A DNA stretch of 64,000 bases from Casp-actino8 sp964513215 (lineage in GTDB: Bacteria > Actinomycetota > Acidimicrobiia > Acidimicrobiales > Ilumatobacteraceae), in NCBI GenBank assembly GCA_964513215.1, contig CAZELU010000002.1, forward strand, positions 22,488 through 86,487, written 5' to 3'. Shown here piece after piece: positions 17,593 to 25,535 of this stretch (position 1 is its first letter; each line of letters starts with the position of its first letter). The translations under genes were made by a program, and so were the position numbers. Under the pieces are notes generated by a model that did no database searches, was not told the DNA's origin, and saw nothing but the letters and a program-made list of their open reading frames with translations.

Positions 17593-18504
17593 ATGTTTCC
17601 GCGGACGAAGTTCGGAGTCCACACCGGCCTCCAGCACACCACGTACGAATCTCTGCAGCCGCTCTGGGTCCTCATCGAGCGCCTCGGCTTCCACTGGATC
17701 TCGATCTGGGACCACTTCTACGGCGCCACCGGACAACCCGACGATGCGGCCTGCTACGAAGCCGTGGCCATGCATTCGGCGCTGGCGGCCACCACGTCAC
17801 GAGTGCGCGTGGGTTCGCTGGTGTACTCGATCGGTTATCGCCATCCGGCCGTGCTGGCCAAGATGATCACCGCGATCGATCACGTCTCGGGTGGCCGCGC
17901 CGACATCGGTCTCGGCGCCGGCTGGGCCCAGGTGGAGTACGACGCGTACGGCATTCCCTTTCCTCCGATCAAGACCCGCATGGATCAGCTCGAAGAGGCG
18001 GTGCAGTGCGTGCGCGGTCTGTTGCACGACGACGTCACGAGTTTCAGCGGCCAGTGGTTCTCGCTCGTCAACGCGCGCAACGAACCACGACCCGTCCAGA
18101 AGAAGATCCCGATCTGGATCGGCGGTGGTGGCGAGAAGCGCACGTTGTCGATCACGGCCCGGTACGCCGACGGCTGGAACGTTCCGTTCGTCGCACCGGA
18201 GACGTTCCAGCACAAGAGCCAGGTGTTGACCGAGCACTGCGAGAAGGCAGGGCGCGACCCGAAGGCGATCAGCCGTACCGTGAATCTCGGGATCGCCTGG
18301 ACGGAGGAGAGTTTGCGTGCGCAATTCGGACATCTCGCCGAGTACGTGCGACCCGGCGTGCTCACCGGCAGCGAGCAGCAGGTGATCGACCGCATCGGCG
18401 AGTACGTCGATGCCGGCGCCGACCAGATCAACTTGGCCTTGCGCGCTCCGTTCGACACCGACGCTCTCGAGAGATTCGCTCACGTACTCAGCCTCTCGGC
18501 CTGA
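17593..18504 (+). CDS. Luciferase-like (LLM) F420-type oxidoreductase
   Basis: A 303-residue TIM-barrel protein of the bacterial luciferase-like superfamily. Family segments seen are GFHWISIWDHFYG near residue 34, TSRVRVGSLV near residue 72, DHVSGGRADIGLGAGW near residue 98 and IPIWIGGGGEKR near residue 173. In actinobacteria this subgroup mostly uses F420 for hydride transfer, so F420 dependence is likely but not proven. It is followed after only 5 nt by the galactokinase gene, implying co-transcription. Confidence 0.85.
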   Translation: MFPRTKFGVHTGLQHTTYESLQPLWVLIERLGFHWISIWDHFYGATGQPDDAACYEAVAMHSALAATTSRVRVGSLVYSIGYRHPAVLAKMITAIDHVSGGRADIGLGAGWAQVEYDAYGIPFPPIKTRMDQLEEAVQCVRGLLHDDVTSFSGQWFSLVNARNEPRPVQKKIPIWIGGGGEKRTLSITARYADGWNVPFVAPETFQHKSQVLTEHCEKAGRDPKAISRTVNLGIAWTEESLRAQFGHLAEYVRPGVLTGSEQQVIDRIGEYVDAGADQINLALRAPFDTDALERFAHVLSLSA

Positions 18505-18509
18505 CGACG

Positions 18510-19469
18510 ATGCCGGTGACCGTCTCCGCACCCGGTCGCGTCAACCTGATCGGTGACCACACCGACTACACCGGGGGTCTGGTCCTCCCCATGGTTCTCG
18601 ATGTCGCCACCACGATCACGGGCGACTTCACCGACGATCACGTGTGGCATCTCGTCTCGGATGACGAACCACTCCCGGCCATCATCCCGTTGCCGATCGA
18701 ACGTCCCGACCGGATCGAGCCCCGGTGGGGCCGCTACGTGGCCGGAGTTCTCCACGAACTCGAGCGGGCCGGTCACACCGTTCGCGGCTTCTCGGGTCGC
18801 GTGTCGACGACGATTCCGATCGGTTCCGGATTGTCGTCGAGTGCCGCACTCGAGATCGCAGTGGCTCGAGTGGCCACCGTCGAGCGACCGATGCCCCCGA
18901 CCGACCTGGCGCAGTTGTGCCAGCGCGCCGAACACGTGGCATCCGGGGTCCCCTGCGGGATCATGGACCAGTTGTGCATCGCGGCCGGGCGCCCGGGTCA
19001 CGCCACACTCATCGATTGTCGCGACTTGACGCTCGAGCACGTTCCGATTCCGTCGGACGTCGCGGTCACCGTCGAATTCATCGCTCCGCGCACCCTGGCT
19101 GGCAGCGAGTACGCCGATCGCGTGGCCGAAACCACCGCTGTCGAGCGCATCATCGGCCCGCTGAGAGACGCTTCACTCGAATCCCTGACGGCGATCGCCG
19201 ACGAGACTCTTCGCCGCCGGGCTCACCACGTGATCTCCGAGAACCAGCGGGTTCTCGACTTCGTTGCCGCACTACGCCGCGCGAACTGGACCGAAGCGGG
19301 TCGACTCATGACCGAGAGCCACTGGAGTCTGAGTCATGACTTCGAGACGTCGAACGCCACGATGGACGCGGCGGTCGAGCGAACACTTCGACGCCCGGGC
19401 GTTCTCGGTGCTCGCATGACCGGAGGCGGCTTCGGCGGTTGTGTGGTCGCTTTGCGGTCAGTCGAGTAG
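18510..19469 (+). CDS. galK: Galactokinase-type GHMP kinase
   Basis: Phosphorylates galactose at C1 in the Leloir pathway, if the assignment is right. The 319-residue protein shows the galactokinase signature GRVNLIGDHTDYTGG at residues 8-22, the ATP-binding GSGLSSSAALE near residue 106 and the C-terminal GGGFGGCV. It is about 60 residues shorter than E. coli GalK and starts almost at the signature. No galT or galE lies nearby, so another sugar kinase of the GHMP family is possible. Its last 12 nt overlap the convergent PH-SHOCT gene. Confidence 0.8.
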   Translation: MPVTVSAPGRVNLIGDHTDYTGGLVLPMVLDVATTITGDFTDDHVWHLVSDDEPLPAIIPLPIERPDRIEPRWGRYVAGVLHELERAGHTVRGFSGRVSTTIPIGSGLSSSAALEIAVARVATVERPMPPTDLAQLCQRAEHVASGVPCGIMDQLCIAAGRPGHATLIDCRDLTLEHVPIPSDVAVTVEFIAPRTLAGSEYADRVAETTAVERIIGPLRDASLESLTAIADETLRRRAHHVISENQRVLDFVAALRRANWTEAGRLMTESHWSLSHDFETSNATMDAAVERTLRRPGVLGARMTGGGFGGCVVALRSVE

Positions 19470-20072
19470 ACGACGCTTCTGCGACTCGAACTCGGCTTCG
19501 GTGATGGTGCCCCGGTCGCGCAACGCTTCGAGCTTCTCGAGTTGGCCAGCAACGTCGATCGGCTGCGCCGCCGGCGTGAACGTACGGCGCTGGTTCTCTT
19601 CCATCTGCAGATGAATCAGGTTCTGGACCTCATCGGGTCGCAGAATGTCGGTGAACCGCTGCTGGCCGTCCTCACCACCCGACTCGATGAGCAAGTCGCC
19701 GGCCTTGATCACACGTTCGAAGATGCTCTGATTGAAACTCACGTTGTTGACACGTTCGAGGGGGATCTCGATTCCGCTCTTGGCGATGATGCCCTTACGC
19801 GCGATGAGGCGATCGGACGTGATGACGAAATGAGTGGTGCGCCAGGCCAGCCAACGCACTCCTAGCCACAGAATCGACACGATGGCGGTCACGCCGAACA
19901 ACCACTTGAGCCCCTTCTCCCATGTCGCATCCCCGAGCGCGACGGCCGACCACAAGAACAGGACCGACGACAACAACGTGGCCGCGGCCGACTTGGCGAA
20001 GAACCACCAGTGGGGGTGGATGTCGAGAGCGACCTCTTCACCGTCGTTGAGCAGGCGTTGCGGATAGGGCAT
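19458..20072 (-). CDS. Membrane PH-domain (bPH2) protein with SHOCT tail
   Basis: A 204-residue protein: two hydrophobic helices at about residues 26-47 and 57-76, then a bacterial PH-like domain (about 77-150) with FVITSDRLIARKGIIAKSGIEIPLERVNNVSF, the wording of the YdbS/YdbT type, and a C-terminal SHOCT motif (QLEKLEALRDRGTITEAEFESQKRRLL). SHOCT segments are thought to mediate oligomerisation. The role is unknown, probably at the membrane. TAATGT lies 6 nt before its ATG, back to back with the helicase promoter. Confidence 0.82.
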   Translation of the reverse strand: MPYPQRLLNDGEEVALDIHPHWWFFAKSAAATLLSSVLFLWSAVALGDATWEKGLKWLFGVTAIVSILWLGVRWLAWRTTHFVITSDRLIARKGIIAKSGIEIPLERVNNVSFNQSIFERVIKAGDLLIESGGEDGQQRFTDILRPDEVQNLIHLQMEENQRRTFTPAAQPIDVAGQLEKLEALRDRGTITEAEFESQKRRLLD

Positions 20073-20078
20073 GGCCGG

Positions 20079-20084
20079 ACATTA
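20079..20084 (-). promoter_or_regulatory. Putative leaderless -10 (TAATGT) of the PH-SHOCT gene
   Basis: Minus-strand TAATGT, 6 nt, then the ATG at 20072. Confidence 0.5.
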
Positions 20085-20114
20085 CTGCCCGCGACCGGCA
20101 CCACACCCACCGCC

Positions 20115-20120
20115 TACTCT
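20115..20120 (+). promoter_or_regulatory. Putative leaderless -10 (TACTCT) of the helicase gene
   Basis: TACTCT, 6 nt, then the GTG at 20127. Confidence 0.5.
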
Positions 20121-20126
20121 CGAGGT

Positions 20127-22016
20127 GTGCCCACCACGACCGACGAACTCCTTCTCGGACTCGACGAGCAACAACGCTCGGCCGTGTTGTCGTCGGCACC
20201 ATTGCTCGCCGTCATCGCCGGTGCAGGCTCGGGCAAGACCGCGGTGCTCACTCGGCGTCTGGCCCATCGTGCCCTGAGCGAGTCGATCGACCCGCAACAC
20301 ACCGTGGTCCTCACGTTCACGCGTCAGGCGGCCGACGAGTTGCGTCGGCGTGTGGCTGGTTTCGGTCTGCGCGACAAACCGATCGCCGGAACGTTCCACT
20401 CGGTCGCTCTGCTGTTGCTCCGACAATTCTGGGACGACCGCGGTCGAAGACACCCCACCGTTGTCTCCGATCGCAGTCGCTTGGTCGCCGAACTCCTCGG
20501 ATCGGATTCGCGAGGACGCGTGTTCGACACCGTTGCCGACCTCGACTGGATCCGTGCCCGCAACCTGTCGATCGAGCACATCGAGGAATCCAACCTCACC
20601 CGTTCGCTGCGCCGACCGATCGGCGAACTCGCTCGAGTGCTCGCCGACTACGAAGCACTCAAGCGCAAACGCGGCGTGCTCGACCTCGACGACCTGCTTC
20701 TCCAATCACTTCGACTCGTGAAGGACGATGGCCAGTTCGCTGCCGCGGTTCACTGGCGACTGCGTCACTTCTTCGTCGACGAAGCCCAGGACCTCAACCC
20801 TCTGCAGTTGGCGGTTCTTCAGGCCTGGCGGGGCCACCGCGACGACGTGACGGTGGTGGGTGATCCGGCCCAGGCCATCTACGGCTTCAACGGTTCCGAC
20901 CCGGGCATTCTCCTCCACCTCGAGAAGCACTTCCCCGGTGTCGAAGTCGTCCGCCTCGACACCAACTATCGATGCACGCCCGAGATCGTCTCGGCCGGCC
21001 TGCGAGTGCTCCAAGGTCTCGATGCCCCTCTTCCCGCGCTGCGCTCGGCGCGGTCGCCTGGTCGACAGCCACTCGTCATCGAGTACGCCGACGAAGCGGC
21101 CGAAGCGACTGGTGTCGCCACGTTCGTCGAGCGCATGCGAGTCGAGCAATGGCGTGACACCGCGATCCTCGCTCGCACCAATGCTCAGTTGCCGGCCTTC
21201 CGAACGGCTCTCGAAGCCGCCGGGGTGCCGTCGATCCTGAGCGGAAGCGCGTCGGCCGATCCCGTGCAGCGAGCCGTTCGCGAAGCAGCCGAACGTACGA
21301 ACCGTCACCAACTCGCGGCGTGGAGTCGCGATGCTCGTGAACCGAGCGACGAATCCGACGACGACATCGCGGCTCGCCGCCAGGTGGCCGACGCTGTCGA
21401 TGAATTCCTGCGCGAAGGCGGCAAGGACGGTCTCGGCTTCTCGGCGTGGGTGCGCATCAACCGACCCTTCCGCCGTGACGACGACGGCGTGGAGTTGCTC
21501 ACGTTCCATGCCGCCAAGGGTCGCGAATGGTCGACTGTCATTCTCGTGGGTGCCGAAGACGGACTCATCCCGCACTCTTCGGCCCGCACGACGACGGAAA
21601 TCGCCGAGGAGATTCGTCTGGCGTACGTCGCGATCACCCGCGCCTCCGACCGCCTCGTCGTGACTCGCACCGAATCGCGTCGCGGTCGACGTTCCACGCC
21701 GAGTCCGTTCCTCGATTCGTTCCCACCCGATCCCGATCGTGAGGCACCGTCACCCGATTTCGTCGCCGGACAAGTGACGCGCCGACTCGAACCCACACCA
21801 TCCGATCCGATCGCCGCGCGCTTGTTCGCATGGCGCGATCAGGCGGCCCGCACGTCGCGCGTCGACCCCCGGCTCATCTGCAGTGACGCCACCATCGAGC
21901 TCATCGCGCGTACCAAGCCGACGACCGTCGACGAGTTGGCCGAGATTCCGGGAGTGGGTCGACCACTCGCCCATCGAGCCGGCTCTCGGATCCTCGACGC
22001 AATCACTCCGCGCTGA
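20127..22016 (+). CDS. UvrD/Rep-type DNA helicase with HRDC domain
   Basis: Superfamily 1 3'-5' helicase, 629 residues. It has Walker A AGAGSGKTAVLT near residue 32, motif II FVDEAQDLNPLQ near residue 213, GDPAQAIYGFNG, and motif V/VI segments TFHAAKGREW and RLAYVAITRASDRL. The C-terminal 70 residues (WRDQAARTSRVDPRLICSDA, then IPGVGRPLA) form an HRDC domain, as in actinobacterial UvrD2. It is shorter than PcrA/UvrD, so a repair helicase of the UvrD2 type is the best call. The start is set by TACTCT 6 nt upstream. The 3' end overlaps the convergent thioesterase gene by 14 nt. Confidence 0.9.
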   Translation: MPTTTDELLLGLDEQQRSAVLSSAPLLAVIAGAGSGKTAVLTRRLAHRALSESIDPQHTVVLTFTRQAADELRRRVAGFGLRDKPIAGTFHSVALLLLRQFWDDRGRRHPTVVSDRSRLVAELLGSDSRGRVFDTVADLDWIRARNLSIEHIEESNLTRSLRRPIGELARVLADYEALKRKRGVLDLDDLLLQSLRLVKDDGQFAAAVHWRLRHFFVDEAQDLNPLQLAVLQAWRGHRDDVTVVGDPAQAIYGFNGSDPGILLHLEKHFPGVEVVRLDTNYRCTPEIVSAGLRVLQGLDAPLPALRSARSPGRQPLVIEYADEAAEATGVATFVERMRVEQWRDTAILARTNAQLPAFRTALEAAGVPSILSGSASADPVQRAVREAAERTNRHQLAAWSRDAREPSDESDDDIAARRQVADAVDEFLREGGKDGLGFSAWVRINRPFRRDDDGVELLTFHAAKGREWSTVILVGAEDGLIPHSSARTTTEIAEEIRLAYVAITRASDRLVVTRTESRRGRRSTPSPFLDSFPPDPDREAPSPDFVAGQVTRRLEPTPSDPIAARLFAWRDQAARTSRVDPRLICSDATIELIARTKPTTVDELAEIPGVGRPLAHRAGSRILDAITPR

Positions 22017-22710
22017 AAGCGCGGCCACCGGCCTGACCCAACTTCGAGAAGTCGATCGTGATGAACAGCCCGACGGCCTCGGCACACAAGCGATCGCCGG
22101 CCGTGATCTCACCCGACGTGAAGATCTTGCGACCATCGACACGATCGAACCGACCGACCACGCGTAACGGTGTGTGCAGCGGCGTCGGTGATCGGTACGA
22201 AATCTCGAGCCGACCAGTCATCCCGGGGTGACCCGATAGAGCCTGCGCCAATCCGAGAACCTCGTCGAACAACGCGGCGATCACTCCACCGTGTACATGA
22301 CCGGGGGGCCCTTCGTAGGCATCGCCATAGGTGACCTCGGCGATCACTTCGCGTTCGTTCGCCGTGAGGCGCACCGGCCCGGCCAATGGATTCAGCGGGC
22401 CGGTGACCGGACTATGACTTTGAAATCCGGTGGGTACACCGCCCAGCGAACCTTCGGCTGAACCGTGGTACGTACGACCGTGGGGACCATCGACGAGTCG
22501 ACGGGCCGCCTCTTCGACGAGTTCAGCGATCGACGACACCGCGTCGTCGTCGGCGGTGGACGTGGCGATGTTCTGCAGCACGGCCCGAACCGAGTTGGCC
22601 AAGCGGACTCGCGGATGCTCCAACGGGTACAAGTCGTCGCGGTTGGCGGGCAGACCCAGGATCCGGGCCGCCGAAACGTCGTCGTCGTTCGACTTGTCGC
22701 GATCAGTCAT
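22003..22710 (-). CDS. Hotdog-fold thioesterase (PaaI-like)
   Basis: A 235-residue protein whose C-terminal half (from about residue 110) is a hotdog domain with the acyl-CoA thioesterase segment GPPGHVHGGVIAALFDEVLG. The N-terminal 100 residues are helical and polar and are not part of the standard domain. It probably hydrolyses acyl-CoAs, with unknown chain preference. Its start overlaps the xthA stop by 8 nt. Confidence 0.82.
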   Translation of the reverse strand: MTDRDKSNDDDVSAARILGLPANRDDLYPLEHPRVRLANSVRAVLQNIATSTADDDAVSSIAELVEEAARRLVDGPHGRTYHGSAEGSLGGVPTGFQSHSPVTGPLNPLAGPVRLTANEREVIAEVTYGDAYEGPPGHVHGGVIAALFDEVLGLAQALSGHPGMTGRLEISYRSPTPLHTPLRVVGRFDRVDGRKIFTSGEITAGDRLCAEAVGLFITIDFSKLGQAGGRAFSAE

Positions 22711-23476
22711 CGAGGTCCACCAGAACCGGTGCGTGATCGCTCGGCTGCTGACCCTTTCGCGCGTTGCGATCGACGATGGTCCAGCGGGTGCGCTCGGCCA
22801 CCGGGGCCGACACCATCACGAGGTCGATTCGCATTCCACGACCCTGGTGGAAGTCACCCGATCGGTAGTCCCACCACGAGAAGAGTCGATCTTGATCGTG
22901 AAGGCGGCGGAACACATCGACGAGACCCCAGTTCTCGAGAGCCGCCAACGCGTCGCGTTCGGCCTGGCTCACGTGAGTGGCGCCCACGAACTTCTTCGGG
23001 TCGTACACATCACGATCGTCGGGGGCGATGTTGAAGTCGCCCGCCACGACGACCGGATCAGTGGGTCTCTCGTTGCGCTCGAGGTGAGCGAGTAGACGCT
23101 TCATCCACGCCAACTTGTAGGTGTAGTGATCGTTGTCGAGCGCGCGACCGTTCGGCACGTACACCGAACTCACACGAACACCGCCACACGTCGCGGTCAC
23201 GAGGCGAGCTTCCGGATCGGCCTCCCCACCATCGGCGAAGCCGCGAACCTCGTCGGTCAGTCCCACTCGTGAGGCGATGGCGACTCCGTTCCACTGGCCC
23301 TGACCGTGATGGACGGTCTCGTAGCCGAGTTCGGCGAATGCCATGTGCGGGAACGCGTCTTCGGCGAGTTTGGTCTCCTGCATGCAGAGCACGTCAGGAC
23401 GAACATCGGCCATCCACTCCTGAACACGGGGAAGCCTCGCTCGTAGCGAGTTCACGTTCCAGGTCGCGATACGCAC
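22703..23476 (-). CDS. xthA: Exodeoxyribonuclease III
   Basis: AP endonuclease and 3'-5' exonuclease of base-excision repair, 257 residues. It starts MRIATWNVNSLRARLP and contains CMQETKL near residue 31, the metal and catalytic segment VAGDFNIAPDDRDV near residue 147, and the C-terminal SDHAPVL. Length is normal for the family. It begins 2 nt after the stop of the NYN-S1 gene. Confidence 0.94.
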   Translation of the reverse strand: MRIATWNVNSLRARLPRVQEWMADVRPDVLCMQETKLAEDAFPHMAFAELGYETVHHGQGQWNGVAIASRVGLTDEVRGFADGGEADPEARLVTATCGGVRVSSVYVPNGRALDNDHYTYKLAWMKRLLAHLERNERPTDPVVVAGDFNIAPDDRDVYDPKKFVGATHVSQAERDALAALENWGLVDVFRRLHDQDRLFSWWDYRSGDFHQGRGMRIDLVMVSAPVAERTRWTIVDRNARKGQQPSDHAPVLVDLDD

Positions 23477-23478
23477 GA

Positions 23479-24788
23479 CTACTTCTTGGTGCCGGTGGCC
23501 TTGGCGGCTGACTTCTTGACCGCAACTTTCTTGGCGGCCGTCTTCTTGACGATTACTGCCTTGGGCGCCTTCTTCGGGGCAGCCGTCTTCTTGGGTGCAG
23601 CGACCTTCTTGACCGCAACTTTCTTCGGTGCGGCTGTCTTCTGCACCGCAGCCTTCTTGGGCGCGACGACCTTTTTCACCGCCGGCTTCTTGGCGGCTGT
23701 CTTCTTCTCGGCCGTTTTCTTCTCGGCTGTCTTCTTCGCCGTCTTCTTCGCAGCCGGTGCCTTCCCTGTGCTCGGCTTNNNNNNNNNNNNNNNNNNNNNN
23801 NNNNNNNNNNNNNNNNNNNNNNNNNNNNNNNNNNNNNNNNNNNNNNNNNNNNNNNNNNNNNNNNNNNNNNNNNNNNNNCGGCTGTCTTCTTCGCCGTCTT
23901 CTTCGCAGCCGGTGCCTTCCCTGTGCTCGGCTTCAAGTCGATGCTGCGACGCGACGCCACGACCGACACCACTTCGAGCGTCACGTCCTGACCCAGCCCC
24001 ATCACCTCACGGGCCGAGCGCGGCGGCGGGTCGCCCATGAGTCGCAGCGGAACGTAACCCCGAACCGATCCGAGATCGACGTACGCGCCGTGCGACGAAT
24101 AACTCTCGACCTTGCCCGTCACGACCGCTCCCACCGGGTGGTTCTCGACGAACTGCAGGAAGGGCAAGATCTCGTTGACAGTGCGGCCTGAACCCGCATC
24201 CTGTGCCTTCGGCTTCTTCGCGACCGGAGCCGGCTCCTTCTTCTTGGGCATGACGGCCCCAGGCGGAGGTGCCTTCGGAACCGGCATGGGCTTCATGGCG
24301 GCCGCTGACGGCTTGGCCGACTTCTTCTTCGCGTCACCCTTGGCCGCGCTGGTGGCACGCCGACTCTTCTCGCCGCGTACGGGTGTGCGATTGACGAATA
24401 CCCAACCGACGTGCGGAACCGGCTTGCCTCCGATCAGGCGCCCGTCCTCGAAGAGCCACGGGTAGTCGGCGTGGAACTCTTGATAGCTGTCGTTGGAGAG
24501 AATCGAGCCCTTGACCTTCTGCGCGATGCTCAGGACGAAAGCGTCACCGCGACCCACCGTGCCGGCCGGCGGCGCGACCAATTCGTTGTTGTTGACCGCC
24601 TCGTCGAATTCGGCCACTTCCTTCTTGTCGATCCGGTGTCCGAACGTGGCGTCGACGATGACCGTGATCAGGTCCTTGGGGTTCTCGGCCATGAACGCCG
24701 TCACGGCATCGCTGAGCTGCTTGAGGCTCGGCTTCGACCGGCCTTCGGTGGCGATGTTCGAACCGTCGACGATCACGTGGCGAGCCAT
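23479..24788 (-). CDS. NYN ribonuclease-like domain, S1 domain and lysine-rich H1-like tail (interrupted by assembly gap)
   Basis: After removing the artificial gap (N run plus one 55-bp copy) the gene is one frame of 384 residues. Residues about 1-140 resemble a Zc3h12a-type NYN domain: VDGSNIATEG, VIVDATFGHRIDKKE and GRGDAFVLSIA supply the acidic residues expected of a metal-dependent RNase. A Lys/Ala/Pro linker follows (about 145-205), then an S1 domain (about 225-295: GAVVTGKVESYSSHGAYVDL). The tail is made of about 15 copies of AAKKTA/APKK-like repeats, as in histone H1-like and mycobacterial RNA-binding tails. An RNA-processing or ribosome-associated role is inferred. The ATG at 24788 was chosen because MARHVIVDGSN begins the fold. 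Confidence 0.75.
23724..23933. repeat. Assembly gap with 55-bp duplicated flanks
   Basis: 100 N at 23779-23878. The 55 bases at 23724-23778 are identical to those at 23879-23933. Deleting 155 nt restores a continuous frame through the S1/lysine-tail gene. It is an unmerged contig overlap, not a biological repeat. Confidence 0.93.
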
Positions 24789-24835
24789 GGACTCTCTAGT
24801 CAACCATCCAGGGGGTGCTGGCCGCCGGTTCCCTC

Positions 24836-24841
24836 TACGAT
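24836..24841 (+). promoter_or_regulatory. Putative leaderless -10 (TACGAT) of the HAD gene
   Basis: TACGAT, 6 nt, then the GTG at 24848. This decides the start against an upstream in-frame GTG at 24815. Confidence 0.5.
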
Positions 24842-24847
24842 CGAGCC

Positions 24848-25519
24848 GTGACCCTTTCCGCGCAGCCTGAAGCCCAGGTCAGAGCCGTCTTCTGGGACTT
24901 CGGGGGGGTGGTCCTCACCAGCCCCTTCGAGGCCTTCAACCGATTCGAGCGCGAACGGGGCCTCCCCCTCGACACCATCCGGACGATCAACGCCACCAAT
25001 CCCGACAACAACGCCTGGGCCCGATTCGAACGGTCCGACATCGATGCCGCCGGATTCGACGAGGCCTTCGCCCACGACGCCCGCCTGGCCGGTCACGCGA
25101 TCCGCGGGGCCGAGGTTCTGGCTCTCCTGCGAGGCGACATTCGCCCCGAGATGGTGCGCGCCCTCGATCAGGTGCGCGCCGCCGGGTACCTCATGGCCTG
25201 CCTCACCAACAACATGTCAGGTGGCGACGGACGAACCGAGTCAGCAGTCGATCCGCGTCAGAGCGAGATCAATGCCGTGATGGCCCGGTTCCACGCGGTG
25301 ATCGAGAGCTCGAAGGTCGGAGTACGTAAGCCCGAAACCCGCTTCTACGAAATCGCCTGCGAATCCGTCGCTGTGAGACCGAACGAGTGCGTCTTCCTCG
25401 ACGACCTGGGCATCAACCTGAAGCCAGCCGCCGCCATGGGAATGCGCACGATCAAAGTCGTGTCGGCGCGACAAGCCCTCGACGATCTTTCGTCGATTCT
25501 CGATCTACCGCTCGGCTGA
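24848..25519 (+). CDS. HAD-superfamily hydrolase
   Basis: A 223-residue haloacid dehalogenase-like protein. Motif I is FWDFGGVVLTSP near residue 15, with Asp-x-Gly where phosphatases have Asp-x-Asp; motif II is TNNMSG, the motif III Lys is in SSKVGVRKPE, and motif IV is FLDDLGINLKPA. This arrangement matches the epoxide-hydrolase N-terminal-like or acyl-CoA dehydrogenase-associated HAD subgroup. The natural substrate is unknown. A second HAD protein of similar layout is encoded at 56578. Confidence 0.82.
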   Translation: MTLSAQPEAQVRAVFWDFGGVVLTSPFEAFNRFERERGLPLDTIRTINATNPDNNAWARFERSDIDAAGFDEAFAHDARLAGHAIRGAEVLALLRGDIRPEMVRALDQVRAAGYLMACLTNNMSGGDGRTESAVDPRQSEINAVMARFHAVIESSKVGVRKPETRFYEIACESVAVRPNECVFLDDLGINLKPAAAMGMRTIKVVSARQALDDLSSILDLPLG

Positions 25520-25535
25520 GAGTCGAGACGACCGG

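Noticed and set aside
23479..23720. Lysine/alanine repeat tail as a CRISPR or tandem DNA repeat
   Set aside because: The repetition follows codons (AAG, GCC) of a low-complexity protein tail with irregular units; there are no unique spacers.
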